Shown here piece after piece: positions 8,268 through 17,362 of a DNA stretch of 61,443 bases; position 1 is the first letter of the stretch, and each line of letters opens with the position of its first letter. Position numbers and translations under genes: made by a program. The DNA comes from Streptomyces colonosanans (lineage in GTDB: Bacteria > Actinomycetota > Actinomycetes > Streptomycetales > Streptomycetaceae). The DNA is taken from assembly GCF_001866645.1 (NCBI RefSeq), contig NZ_MLYP01000067.1:1-61443 (forward strand), written 5' to 3'. The notes under the pieces were generated by a model. The model was not told the origin of the DNA, did no database searches, and saw nothing but the letters and a program-made list of their open reading frames with translations.

Positions 8268-8848
8268 GGGTTCTCCTTCGAAGTGGGGTGATACAGCAGG
8301 GCGTTGAGTGCGGCGGCAGCGACCGCCGAACCGCCCTTCTCGGACACGTTGCTGACGGCGGGCAGCCCGCTGTCGCGCAGCGCGGCCTTGGACTCCGCCG
8401 CGCCGACGAAACCGACGGGCAGACCGATCACGAGCGCGGGCGAGGCGTCCAGCTTCAGCAGCTCCTCCAGGGCGGTCGGCGCGCAGCCGATCACCCAGAG
8501 TGCTCCGGGGCCGACGTCCTCGTAGGCCAGTCGGATCGCGTGCGCCGAACGCGTCAGCCCAGGGCCGGATGCGGCGTCCCTGAGACGGCACACGGTCTTG
8601 CGCCGGGTGATCCCGGCCGCGACCATCTCCACGTCCACCACGACGGGCGCCCCCGCGTGCAACGCGGCGTGTGCCGAGGCGAGTTGACCCTCGTTCATCA
8701 CGAGGTCGGTCGCGTAGTCGAGGTCGGCGGCGGAGTGGACGACCCGCTCCACCACCGCCCGGGTCAGCGGCGGGAAGTGCGAGGTGTCCAGACGGGCGCG
8801 CAGTCGCCGGAAGGACTCCTGTTCGATGGGATGGACCACGCGGTTCAC
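8264..8848 (-). CDS. cobH: Precorrin-8X methylmutase
   Basis: A 194-residue CobH/CbiC protein, the usual family length. It moves the C-11 methyl group to C-12, converting precorrin-8X to hydrogenobyrinate. Visible family features are the N-terminal IEQESFRRLRARLD, the DLVMNEGQLASAHAAL block and the GLPVGFVGAAESKAALRDSG block near the C terminus, which shapes the product-binding site. It starts at GTG (8846-8848) overlapping the stop of cbiG-cobJ, and its own stop overlaps the cbiX start, so it is tightly coupled on both sides. Confidence 0.95.
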   Translation of the reverse strand: MNRVVHPIEQESFRRLRARLDTSHFPPLTRAVVERVVHSAADLDYATDLVMNEGQLASAHAALHAGAPVVVDVEMVAAGITRRKTVCRLRDAASGPGLTRSAHAIRLAYEDVGPGALWVIGCAPTALEELLKLDASPALVIGLPVGFVGAAESKAALRDSGLPAVSNVSEKGGSAVAAAALNALLYHPTSKENP

Positions 8849-10515
8849 CGGACCGCCTCCTGCCAGCGGTAGCCGCGCGGTGTCACCATGCGCCCCGCGA
8901 CCTCGCGGGTCGCGGTGTTGCCCACGGTCACGACCGTCATCATGTCGACCGTCGCCGGGTCGAGCGCCGCCAAGGTCGTCAGACGGCTGGACTCGTCCGG
9001 CCGTGACGCGTTGCGTACGACACCGACCGGCGTAGTCGGTGCCCGGTGTCCGGCGAGCATCGCGAGCGCCTTCGGCAACTGCCAGTCACGGCCCCGGCTG
9101 CGCGGGTTGTAGAAGGTGACCACGAGGTCCGCCTCCGCCGCGGCCCGCACCCGTCGCTCGATGACCTCCCAGGGGGTGTGCAGATCGGAGAGGCTGATCG
9201 ACACATGGTCGTGGCCCAGGGGAGCGCCGAGGATCGCGCCCGCCGCCAGCGCGGCGGTGACGCCGGGCACCCCGACCACGTCGATGTCGTCGGCCGCCTC
9301 GGCGAGCGCGGGCGACGCCATCGCGTACACGCCCGCGTCACCGCTGCCGATCAGCGCGACCGCGTTCCCCTTGCGGGCCTCGGCGACCGCGGTTCGCGCC
9401 CGCTCTTCCTCGGCGCCGAGCCCCGACTCCAGGACCCGGGTGCCGGGCGGCAGCAGATCGCGGATCTGGTCGACGTACTGGTCGAGCCCGACGAGCACGG
9501 AGGCGCGCCGCAGTTCGGCCTTCGCGCGCGGGGTCAGCAGGTCCCGCGCGCCCGGCCCGAGCCCGACGATCGCGAGCCGCCCGCGGCCAGGGCGGCGTAC
9601 GACGGCACAGGTGGCCATGGCCGACTTCCGCTTGGGGACGAGGAGTTCACCGCCGCGGGCGAGCGCGGCCGCCTCCGCGACGGACGGCGTACCGACGGCG
9701 GCCAGTGGCGCGGCGGACGGGTTCGGCACGTCTACCGTCGCCAACTCCCCGGCGGGGTAGGTCACCAGGGGCACGCCGAGCCGCTCGGCCGCTTCGACGA
9801 TGCCGGGCTCGCCGGCCTTGGCCTCCACGGTGGCGAGTTCGGCGAGCGAGCGGACGCAGAGCCCGGCCTCCCGCAGCGAACCCTCGACGAGCCCGAGGAC
9901 TTCGTCGACCGGGGCGCCCCTGGACGCGCCGACGCCCACGACCAAGGTCGGGGGCCGCAGGACGGCCTCCCGCTCGGCGGGCCGGACGGCACGGTCGGTG
10001 ACCCGGATCGTGTACGGGCCCTCGGCGGTCACGGGCAGCGCAGGCAGCGGCCAGCGCACATCCGCCCGAAGGGCGACCGGTTCCCCGTCCAGCAGCGCCC
10101 GCGAGACCCCGGCGACATCGCCCTCCACGGGGAACCCGAGCGTGTCCAGGCCGGGCAGCCCCATGGAGTCCGTCGCGGTCGTCACCACCGGTCGCGCCCC
10201 GAGCACCTCGCCCACGGCACGGGCGAGTTCATTGGCGCCGCCCGCGTGCCCGCCCACGAGGGACACCGCGAACCGCCCGCCCTCGTCGACGCACACCACG
10301 CCCGGGTCGGACGTCTTGTCCCCGAGCAGTGGGGCGAGCAGCCGTACGGTCGCCCCGGTCGCCAGGAAGCACACGAGCTGCTCGCACTCCGCGAACGCGG
10401 CCCGTACGGCGTCCCCGACGGGTCCGTCGTACACCCGGGTGCGGTCCGGCCACGCCGTGGCCAGCCGGTCCCGTGCGGCCGCCCCCGCCGCGGTGGCGGA
10501 CATCAGGCCGATCAC
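8845..10515 (-). CDS. cobJ: CbiG-CobJ fusion: cobalt-precorrin-5A hydrolase / precorrin-3B C17-methyltransferase
   Basis: A 556-residue two-domain protein. Residues 1 to ~310 are CbiG-like: an N-terminal CbiG segment (ECEQLVCFLATGATVRLLAPL) and a C-terminal CbiG/CobE segment (LVVGVGASRGAPVDEVLGLV). Residues ~325-556 are an SAM-dependent tetrapyrrole methylase of the CobJ/CbiH type (LAIVGLGPGARDLLTPRA, GSGDAGVYAMASP, VVTFYNPRSRGRDW). CobJ performs ring contraction with C17 methylation; CbiG opens the lactone and releases C20 as a two-carbon fragment. CbiG belongs classically to the cobalt-early pathway, while CobJ with CobN is the aerobic pathway, so the fusion straddles both. The GTG at 10513-10515 has an AAGGAG site and overlaps the cobL stop (GTGA). 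Confidence 0.93.
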   Translation of the reverse strand: MIGLMSATAAGAAARDRLATAWPDRTRVYDGPVGDAVRAAFAECEQLVCFLATGATVRLLAPLLGDKTSDPGVVCVDEGGRFAVSLVGGHAGGANELARAVGEVLGARPVVTTATDSMGLPGLDTLGFPVEGDVAGVSRALLDGEPVALRADVRWPLPALPVTAEGPYTIRVTDRAVRPAEREAVLRPPTLVVGVGASRGAPVDEVLGLVEGSLREAGLCVRSLAELATVEAKAGEPGIVEAAERLGVPLVTYPAGELATVDVPNPSAAPLAAVGTPSVAEAAALARGGELLVPKRKSAMATCAVVRRPGRGRLAIVGLGPGARDLLTPRAKAELRRASVLVGLDQYVDQIRDLLPPGTRVLESGLGAEEERARTAVAEARKGNAVALIGSGDAGVYAMASPALAEAADDIDVVGVPGVTAALAAGAILGAPLGHDHVSISLSDLHTPWEVIERRVRAAAEADLVVTFYNPRSRGRDWQLPKALAMLAGHRAPTTPVGVVRNASRPDESSRLTTLAALDPATVDMMTVVTVGNTATREVAGRMVTPRGYRWQEAVR

Positions 10516-11753
10516 TGCACAACTCCTTCGTGACGTGCCGGAGGCCGTGTGCCCCACAGCAGGAAAACAGGGTTGGTCGCCGCGAGCCGGGTCACATCCC
10601 CCGGCAGCGGCGCGAGCCGCGACGAGTGCAGCAGCACGCCGTCGCAGGAGAACCCGGCCGCGACGAGCGCCTCACGGACCGGCGGTACCCGGTCCAGGGC
10701 GGCCAATGCGACCACCACCGCCCGCCGGGCGCGCCGCGCGCACACCGTCACGATGTCCGGCAGCTCGCGTCCGCCGCCACCGACGAACACCGCGTCGGGG
10801 TCGGCGAGAGGGGTCAGCGCGTCCGGCGCGGCCCCGTGCACGACGTGGACGTCCACGCCGTGCGCCGCCGCGTTGGCACGGATCCGCTCCACCCCGTCGC
10901 CCGTCCTCTCGACCGCGACGGCGGCGGCGCCCAGGCGGGCGCACTCTACGGCGACCGACCCGGAGCCGGCGCCGACGTCCCAGACGAGCTCGCCGAGCCG
11001 CGGTCCCAGCCGGGCCAGCGCCAGGGCGCGTACCTCGAACTTGGTGATCATCGAGTCGCGGTGGGCGAAGGCGCTCTCCTCCAGGGCCCACCCGGACGGA
11101 CCCGGCGGCGGCCCGGCGACCGTGCGCACGGGCCCGAGCGTTCGCGACGGGTCGAGGCACAGCACCACGCTCACCGCCGCACCCCAGTCCCGGGCCGCCG
11201 CCTCGGCGGGCGTCACCCGCTCCACCCGCTCGTGCTCCGGGTCGCCGAGGGCGCTCGCCACGACCAGGACCCGTTCGGCGCAGCCGTCGGCGAGCGCGGC
11301 CCCCAGCTCGGCGGGACCGGCGCCGGGCCCGGTCAGCACCGCGACCTTCGGTCGCGCGCGGCACACGTTCACCGCTGTCCGCGCAGCACGCCCGTGCGCG
11401 CTGACCACCACCGCGTCGTCCCACGGCAGCCCGAGCCGCGCGAAGGCGGCGACCACCGAGGAGACACCCGGGCGCACATCGAGCCGTTCCGGCCCGAACC
11501 GCTCGGCCAGCATCCGGACGATCCCGAAGAACCCGGGGTCGCCGGAGGCGAGCACGACGACCCGCCGTCCCTGGTCGAGGCACCGCTCGATCGCGTCGAG
11601 GGCGGGCGCCGGCGGCCCGAGGACGATCCGCCGAGCCCCCTCGGGCAGCCGTACGGCGTCCAGATGCCGCCGCCCGCCCACCACGAGGTCCGCGGTGGCC
11701 AGGGCGTCGGCGGGAAGCGGCATCCCCGTGCCCGTACCGACGACGGTGATCAT
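10512..11753 (-). CDS. cobL: Precorrin-6Y C5,15-methyltransferase (decarboxylating), CbiE-CbiT fusion
   Basis: A 413-residue bifunctional enzyme. The N-terminal ~200 residues are a class III tetrapyrrole methylase (ITVVGTGTGMPLPADAL, LASGDPGFFGI) for C5 methylation. The C-terminal ~190 residues are a Rossmann-type methyltransferase (VWDVGAGSGSVAVECARL, DAVFVGGGG) that methylates C15 and decarboxylates the C12 acetate chain, giving precorrin-8. The ATG at 11751-11753 overlaps the cobM stop (ATGA), which decides the start against the longer open frame. Confidence 0.95.
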   Translation of the reverse strand: MITVVGTGTGMPLPADALATADLVVGGRRHLDAVRLPEGARRIVLGPPAPALDAIERCLDQGRRVVVLASGDPGFFGIVRMLAERFGPERLDVRPGVSSVVAAFARLGLPWDDAVVVSAHGRAARTAVNVCRARPKVAVLTGPGAGPAELGAALADGCAERVLVVASALGDPEHERVERVTPAEAAARDWGAAVSVVLCLDPSRTLGPVRTVAGPPPGPSGWALEESAFAHRDSMITKFEVRALALARLGPRLGELVWDVGAGSGSVAVECARLGAAAVAVERTGDGVERIRANAAAHGVDVHVVHGAAPDALTPLADPDAVFVGGGGRELPDIVTVCARRARRAVVVALAALDRVPPVREALVAAGFSCDGVLLHSSRLAPLPGDVTRLAATNPVFLLWGTRPPARHEGVVQ

Positions 11754-12568
11754 GTGCGCGCACCCCGTGCGCGCAGGGCCTTGCGGGCCTCGGGATCCGC
11801 CTTGCGATAGCCGTGGAAATGGCCGGGGTGGTAGAGGTGCGAGCGGGTGCCGTGCGCGTCGAGCGCCGGGCCGACCAGGAAGAGGGTGTGCTTCCAAAGA
11901 CGGTGCTCCTTGACGGTCTCCTCCAGCGTGCCGATCGTGCAGCGCACGACCAGTTCCCCGGGCCAGGTCACCTGGTGGGCGACGATGACCGGGGTGGATG
12001 TCGGATAGCCGCCCTCCAGCAGTTCCCGCACCAGCTGGCCGCTGCGGGCCGCCGAGAGGAAGATCGCCATGGTGGTGCCGTGCCGGGCGAACTCGCGCAC
12101 CTCCTCCCCGGGCGGCATGGGCGTCTTGCCGCCGCCGAGCCGGGTGAGGACCACGGACTGCGCGACCTCGGGGATCGTCAGTTCACGCCCGGCGAGCGCG
12201 GCGACGGCGGAGAAGGACGAGACACCCGGCACGACCTCCGTCCCGATGCCGATCTCGGCACACCGGTCGAGCTGCTCCTGCGTGCCGCCCCACAGGGCCG
12301 GGTCGCCGGAATGGATACGGGCGACGCGCAGGCCCTCTTCCCGGGCACGCCGGTAGACGGCGACGACGTCCTCCAGGGACAGGGCCGCCGAGTCGAGGAT
12401 CTCGGCGCCCTCGCGCGCGTGCTCGAGGACCTCCGTCTGCACCAGGCTGGCGGCCCAGATCACGACATCGGCCTCGGCGATGGCGCGTGCGGCACGAAAG
12501 GTCAGCAGGTCGGCGGCGCCGGGGCCGGCACCGACGAAGGTCACCTTGCCGGTGGGGGTGTCGGCCAT
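11750..12568 (-). CDS. cobM: Precorrin-4 C11-methyltransferase
   Basis: A 272-residue SAM-dependent tetrapyrrole methylase. Visible motifs are KVTFVGAGPGAADLLTFRAA at the N terminus, the IHSGDPALWG block and the PGVSSFSAVAALAGREL loop typical of CobM/CbiF. It makes precorrin-5. The start at 12566-12568 is preceded by GGAGAGG. It is separated from cobI by 117 bases, the only real gap in the operon, so a secondary promoter or processing site ahead of it is possible, although I see no convincing promoter there. Confidence 0.95.
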   Translation of the reverse strand: MADTPTGKVTFVGAGPGAADLLTFRAARAIAEADVVIWAASLVQTEVLEHAREGAEILDSAALSLEDVVAVYRRAREEGLRVARIHSGDPALWGGTQEQLDRCAEIGIGTEVVPGVSSFSAVAALAGRELTIPEVAQSVVLTRLGGGKTPMPPGEEVREFARHGTTMAIFLSAARSGQLVRELLEGGYPTSTPVIVAHQVTWPGELVVRCTIGTLEETVKEHRLWKHTLFLVGPALDAHGTRSHLYHPGHFHGYRKADPEARKALRARGART

Positions 12569-12685
12569 GGGAAGGGGTCCTCTCCTACGAAAGCTCGGGT
12601 GGTACGAAACGCGGAACGCCGGTGCCTGCACGGCCGCCGGTCCCGCGCACACGGGGGTTGGCTCACCGCCCAGGTCCCCGGACGG

Positions 12686-13435
12686 TCACAGCCTGCCGCC
12701 ACGGGTGCCGTCGCGACGGGCGGGCGCGATGAGGGTGGACAGGTAGGGGAGCGGACCCCCGTCGAGGTCGGCGGCCGGCCGGATCGACTCCTCGGGCAGT
12801 CCGAGCGCCGAACCCCACACCGCGTCCTCGATCCGCCCGGTCTCCCGTAGCGCCTCGGCGACCTCCTGCGCCTGCCGCCCGAACTTGTACGCGACCACGG
12901 TGCCGGGCCCGCCGAGCGCGTCCTTGAGCACGGTTGCCCCGGCCGTGACGGGCACCAGCGTGAGCGGCTCGGTGCCCTCGGTCAGGACCGCCCCCGACCG
13001 TGCGGCGAGGTCCTGCATGGCGGTGATGCCGGGCACGGTCTCGACGACGATCCCCGGCACGAGGTCCCGGAGGGTCTGCGCGAGATAGGTGAACGTCGAG
13101 TACACATGGGGATCGCCGAGGGTGGCGAAGGCGACGGTGGCGTGCCGTCGCAGCAACTCGGCCACGCGCTCCCCGGCCGCGTCCCAGGCGGCCTCGCGCC
13201 GCGCACGGTCGCTGCGCTCGTTGAGCGCGAACACGACGCGCACCACCTTCTCTTCGGGCACGTAGTGCAGCACGGTCGCCTCCGCGCGCCCGGGCTCCCC
13301 GCCGTCCCGCCCGTCGGACGCGGCCATGACGGGTACGACGACGGCGTCGGCGGCACGCAGGGCCTTGACGCCCTTGACGGTCACCAGCTCGGGGTCGCCG
13401 GGCCCCACCCCGACTCCGATCAGCCTGCTGCTCAT
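12686..13435 (-). CDS. cobI: Precorrin-2 C20-methyltransferase
   Basis: A 249-residue tetrapyrrole methylase (LIGVGVGPGDPELVTVKGVK, TLGDPHVYSTFTY, ETVPGITAMQDLAARSG). It adds the C20 methyl group to precorrin-2, giving precorrin-3A, the first step dedicated to cobalamin after the siroheme branch point. The ATG overlaps the cobB stop (ATGA). The ADAVVVPVMAASDG region is followed by a short Gly/Asp-rich insert (~residues 44-53) that is common in actinobacterial homologues. Confidence 0.95.
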   Translation of the reverse strand: MSSRLIGVGVGPGDPELVTVKGVKALRAADAVVVPVMAASDGRDGGEPGRAEATVLHYVPEEKVVRVVFALNERSDRARREAAWDAAGERVAELLRRHATVAFATLGDPHVYSTFTYLAQTLRDLVPGIVVETVPGITAMQDLAARSGAVLTEGTEPLTLVPVTAGATVLKDALGGPGTVVAYKFGRQAQEVAEALRETGRIEDAVWGSALGLPEESIRPAADLDGGPLPYLSTLIAPARRDGTRGGRL

Positions 13436-14781
13436 GACGTCCGGCACCTCTCCACGAACCGATGGGCGGCACCGGGCACGGCGGCCCAGTGCGTGTGCAA
13501 GTAGCTGGCGTGCACGCCCTGTTGTACGAACCCTTCGACGCGCCGGTCGGGGGCGCGCACCCCCCAGGCGGGAGCCGCCCCCGCACCGGGTTCGACGACG
13601 GTCCGGTGGAACTCGTGTCCCCGCATCCGGGTCCCGGCCGGGGCGAGGACGTTGTCACCGACGGCCACCGCGTCCCGGTAGCCGAGGGTGAGCCGTTCAC
13701 TCATGCGGGCACGCGCGTCGAGCACCCCGCACATCGGTTGTCCGTCCAGCTCACGGCAGAGATAGAGCAGCCCGGCACACTCGGCGGCGACCGGAGCACC
13801 GCCCAGCGCGAGGTCGGCGACGGCCTTGCGCAGGGGCTCGTTGGCGGACAGCTCCGCGGCGTACACCTCGGGGAAGCCACCGCCGATGACCAACCCGCGC
13901 GTACCTTCGGGAAGTTGCTCATCACGCAGGGGGTCGAAGGGGACGACGTCGGCGCCGGCGGCGGTGAGCAGCTCGGTGTGCTCGGCGTAGGAGAACGTGA
14001 ATGCCGCGCCCCCGGCTACGGCGACCACCTCCCGCGCTCCCGTCGCGGCGGCGGGCGGCTCCCAGGGCTCATCCGGCAGCGTTCCCGCGCTCTTCGCCAG
14101 CCCCAGCAACGCCTCCAGGTCGCAGCCCTCGCGCACCTGCGCGGCCATCGCGGCGACGGCCTCCACCGCCTCCGCCCGCCGCTCGGCGGCCGGCACCAGG
14201 CCGAGATGGCGCGACGGCGTGCCGATGCGCGAGGCCCTCCGCAGCGCGCCGAGCACCGGCACCCCGGCCGCCTCCAGGGCCTCGCGGAGCAGCGCTTCGT
14301 GCCGGTCCGACGCCACCTTGTTCAGGATCACGCCCCCGATCCGCACCCCCGGATCCCAGGACGCGAAGCCATGCACCAGCGCCGCCACCGACCGCGACTG
14401 CGACGACGCGTCGACGACGAGCACCACCGGGGCCCGCAGCAGCTTCGCCACCTGCGCGGTGGACGCCAGTTCGCCCTCTCCCGCGGCCCCGTCGAACATT
14501 CCCATCACACCCTCGACGACGGCGAGGTCACAGCCGCGCGCCCCGTGCAGGAACAGCGGCGCGATCAGCTCCGGCCCGCACAGGTAGGCGTCGAGGTTCC
14601 GCCCTGCGCGCCCGGTCGCGAGCGCGTGGTACCCGGGGTCGATGTAGTCCGGTCCGACCTTGTGCGGGGAGACGGCCATCCCCCGCTCGGCGAACGCGGC
14701 CATCAACCCCGTGGCGACGGTGGTCTTGCCGCTGCCCGATGACGGTGCGGCGATGACCATCCGTGGCACAGACGTCACCAC
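13432..14781 (-). CDS. cobB: Cobyrinate / hydrogenobyrinate a,c-diamide synthase
   Basis: A 449-residue CobB/CbiA protein. The N-terminal half is a dethiobiotin-synthetase-like ATPase with the P-loop APSSGSGKTTV (residues ~11-21) and HKVGPDYIDPGYH; the C-terminal half is a class I glutamine amidotransferase-like domain with the nucleophile in VAAECAGLLYL and a C-terminal HASYLHTHW. It amidates the a and c carboxylates using glutamine and ATP. The start is one of two adjacent GTG codons (14779-14781 or 14776-14778) overlapping the cobO stop. Confidence 0.94.
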   Translation of the reverse strand: MVTSVPRMVIAAPSSGSGKTTVATGLMAAFAERGMAVSPHKVGPDYIDPGYHALATGRAGRNLDAYLCGPELIAPLFLHGARGCDLAVVEGVMGMFDGAAGEGELASTAQVAKLLRAPVVLVVDASSQSRSVAALVHGFASWDPGVRIGGVILNKVASDRHEALLREALEAAGVPVLGALRRASRIGTPSRHLGLVPAAERRAEAVEAVAAMAAQVREGCDLEALLGLAKSAGTLPDEPWEPPAAATGAREVVAVAGGAAFTFSYAEHTELLTAAGADVVPFDPLRDEQLPEGTRGLVIGGGFPEVYAAELSANEPLRKAVADLALGGAPVAAECAGLLYLCRELDGQPMCGVLDARARMSERLTLGYRDAVAVGDNVLAPAGTRMRGHEFHRTVVEPGAGAAPAWGVRAPDRRVEGFVQQGVHASYLHTHWAAVPGAAHRFVERCRTS

Positions 14782-15374
14782 TCGATGCCCCTCTGGCCCT
14801 TCTGGCCGACGTCCATCGGGTGCTTGACCTTGGACATGTCGGTGACGAGGTCGGCGAAGCCGACGAGCCTCTCCGGCGCGTTCCGTCCGGTGATCACGAC
14901 ATGCTGGGTGCCGGGCCGGTGGCGCAGTACGTCGACGACCTCATCGGTGTCGACCCACCCCCAGTGCATCGGATACGCGAACTCGTCGAGCACGTAGAGC
15001 TTGTAGGTCTCGGCGGCCAGGTCCCGCTTGACCTGCTCCCAGCCCTCGCGGGCCTTCTCCTCGTTGTCCAGTTGCGCATCGCGCTGCACCCACGACCAGC
15101 CCTCGCCCATCTTGTGCCAGTCGACGCTCCCGCCCTGCCCGGACGCCCCCAGCACCCGCAGCGCGTTCTCCTCGCCGACCTTCCACTTCGCCGACTTGAC
15201 GAACTGGAACACCCCGATCGGCCACCCCTGGTTCCAGGCACGCAGCGCGAGCCCGAAGGCCGCGGTCGACTTACCCTTCCCGACACCGGTGTGCACGACG
15301 ACGAGCGGACGATTGCGGCGCTGACGGGTCGTCAGCCCGTCGTCCGGTACGACACTCGGCTGTCCCTGCGGCAT
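14775..15374 (-). CDS. cobO: Cob(I)yrinic acid a,c-diamide adenosyltransferase
   Basis: A 199-residue CobA/CobO/BtuR-type corrinoid adenosyltransferase. The P-loop variant HTGVGKGKSTAAFGLALR is clear (~residues 29-46), and the conserved C-terminal VITGRNAPERLVGFADLVTD is present. It transfers the 5'-deoxyadenosyl group from ATP to cobalt(I). The ATG at 15372-15374 overlaps the stop of the chelatase gene; a GTG one codon upstream is possible. The length is normal for the family. Confidence 0.95.
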   Translation of the reverse strand: MPQGQPSVVPDDGLTTRQRRNRPLVVVHTGVGKGKSTAAFGLALRAWNQGWPIGVFQFVKSAKWKVGEENALRVLGASGQGGSVDWHKMGEGWSWVQRDAQLDNEEKAREGWEQVKRDLAAETYKLYVLDEFAYPMHWGWVDTDEVVDVLRHRPGTQHVVITGRNAPERLVGFADLVTDMSKVKHPMDVGQKGQRGIEW

Positions 15375-17362
15375 CACGCGGCCCTCCCGATCCCCTGTAC
15401 GTTCCTCACCAAGCCCGCGATGCTGTCCGCGCGCAGCTCGTCGAGCGTCACCGCCGTAGCCGCCAGCTCCGCGGCCAGCCGCCCGGCGAGCCCCAGCCGC
15501 ACGGGTCCCGACTCGCAGTCCACGACGACGGACGCGACACCCTCGGCGGCGAACAGCCGCGCCGCACGCCCCGCCAGCGTGACCGGCTCCGGACCGCCCG
15601 TGGCCCGCCCGTCCGTCACCACCACGACCAGCGGACGCCGCGCGGGATCCCGTAGCCGCTCCACCCGCAGCACGTCATGGGCCTTGAGCAGCCCGGCGGC
15701 CAACGGCGTCCGCCCGCCCGTCGGCAGCGACTCCAGCCGGGCCGCCGCGGCGTCCACCGACGAGGTCGGCGGCAGCGCGACCTCGGCCGCCGACCCCCGG
15801 AAGGTCACCAGCCCCACCTTGTCCCTGCGCTGGTAGGCGTCCAGCAGCAGCGACAGCACGGCACCCTTCACGGCACTCATCCGCTGCCGGGCCGCCATCG
15901 ACCCGGAGGCGTCGACCACGAACAGCACGAGGTTTCCCTCCCGCCCCTCCCGCGTCGCCTGCCGCAGATCGTCCCGGCGCACCACGAGCCCGGGCCCCGA
16001 CCGCCCGCGCGCCCGCTGATGCGGGGCCGCCGCCCGCACGGTCGCCGCCAGATGCAGCCTGGTCAGCGCCCCCCGGGGGCGCCGCGCCCCGGTGGTCCGC
16101 CCGTGCTCGGTCCGGGCACGCGAACGCCGCCCGGCGGCACCCTCACCGATCCCCGGAACGCTGAGCACCTTCGTACGGAACGGCTCGGATGCCCGCACGG
16201 GCTGCTGCTCCCCGGAGCCGGAGGCCTGCGGCTGCCCGCTCTCCCCGGCCTCGGGCCGCGCCGCGGTGTCACCGCCCTGCGGACCGTCGTCGGGCGACGG
16301 CCGCCCACCGCCGCCACCCGGCCCGTCGGGGCCCGGGTCGTCCTCGTCCGAGCCGCCGAACTGCTCCAGGGCCTCGTCGAGCGTGTCCTCGTCGAGCCCC
16401 GGCGCGTCGAACGGATTGCGCCGCCGCCGGTGCGGCAGCGCGAGCAGCGCGGCCTGCCGTACGTCCTCGGCGAGCACATCGGTCCGCCCGGCCCAGGCGG
16501 CCAGCGCGGTCGCCGTACGCGCCATCACGATGTCGGCGCGCATGCCGTCCACCTCGAACGCCGCGCAGGTCGCCGCGATCTGCCGCAGCGCCCCGTTCCC
16601 GAGCCGCACGGACGGCAGCAGGTCACGTGCGGCCACGATCCGCGCCCGAAGGGCAGCCTCCTCGTCGGCCCAGCGCGCCGCGAAACCGGCGGGGTCGTCG
16701 TCGTAGGCGAGCCGCCGCCGGACCACCTCCACCCGCCGGTCGGGTTCGCGTGAGGCGGCCACCTCCACCGTGAGCCCGAACCGGTCGAGCAACTGCGGCC
16801 GCAGCTCGCCCTCTTCGGGGTTCATGGTGCCGACGAGCAGGAAGCGCGCCGCATGCCGTACGGAGACACCCTCGCGCTCCACGTACGAGGCGCCCATCGC
16901 AGCCGCGTCGAGCAGCAGGTCGACCAGGTGGTCGTGCAGGAGGTTGACCTCGTCGACGTAGAGGATCCCGCGATGCGCCTGCGCCAAGAGGCCCGGCTCG
17001 AAGGCTTTCACTCCCTCGGCCAGCGCCCGCTCGATGTCGAGGGCGCCCACGAGCCGGTCCTCGGAGGCACCGACGGGCAGTTCGACCATGCGGGCAGGCC
17101 GCAGCGTCCCGGCGCCCGCCCCGTGCGACCCGTCCGGACACCCAGGGTCGGGGGCGGCCGGGTCGCAGGAGAAACGGCACCCGGGGACCACGTCCACCTC
17201 GGGCAGCAGGGCGGAGAGGGCGCGTACGGCGGTGCTCTTCGCGGTGCCCTTCTCGCCGCGCACCAGGACACCGCCCACGGCCGGGCTCACCGCGTTCAGC
17301 AGCAGCGCCAGCCGCAGATCGTCCTGCCCGACGACCGCTGTGAACGGAAACGGAGTACTCAC
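15374..17362 (-). CDS. ChlI/ChlD-like chelatase subunit (AAA + vWA), putative cobaltochelatase partner of CobN
   Basis: A 662-residue fusion of both small-subunit types of a class I metal chelatase. Residues ~1-330 are an AAA+ ATPase (Walker A GEKGTAKST, Walker B ILYVDEVNLL, and DCP-rich insert CPDGSHG as in BchI). A ~70-residue Gly/Pro/Asp-rich linker follows, and then a von Willebrand A domain with the MIDAS motif VVDASGSMA. In magnesium chelatase these motors drive ChlH; here, directly next to cobN, it likely replaces CobS/CobT in ATP-dependent cobalt insertion. The GTG at 17360-17362 overlaps the cobN stop (GTGA), fixing the start. Confidence 0.92.
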   Translation of the reverse strand: MSTPFPFTAVVGQDDLRLALLLNAVSPAVGGVLVRGEKGTAKSTAVRALSALLPEVDVVPGCRFSCDPAAPDPGCPDGSHGAGAGTLRPARMVELPVGASEDRLVGALDIERALAEGVKAFEPGLLAQAHRGILYVDEVNLLHDHLVDLLLDAAAMGASYVEREGVSVRHAARFLLVGTMNPEEGELRPQLLDRFGLTVEVAASREPDRRVEVVRRRLAYDDDPAGFAARWADEEAALRARIVAARDLLPSVRLGNGALRQIAATCAAFEVDGMRADIVMARTATALAAWAGRTDVLAEDVRQAALLALPHRRRRNPFDAPGLDEDTLDEALEQFGGSDEDDPGPDGPGGGGGRPSPDDGPQGGDTAARPEAGESGQPQASGSGEQQPVRASEPFRTKVLSVPGIGEGAAGRRSRARTEHGRTTGARRPRGALTRLHLAATVRAAAPHQRARGRSGPGLVVRRDDLRQATREGREGNLVLFVVDASGSMAARQRMSAVKGAVLSLLLDAYQRRDKVGLVTFRGSAAEVALPPTSSVDAAAARLESLPTGGRTPLAAGLLKAHDVLRVERLRDPARRPLVVVVTDGRATGGPEPVTLAGRAARLFAAEGVASVVVDCESGPVRLGLAGRLAAELAATAVTLDELRADSIAGLVRNVQGIGRAA

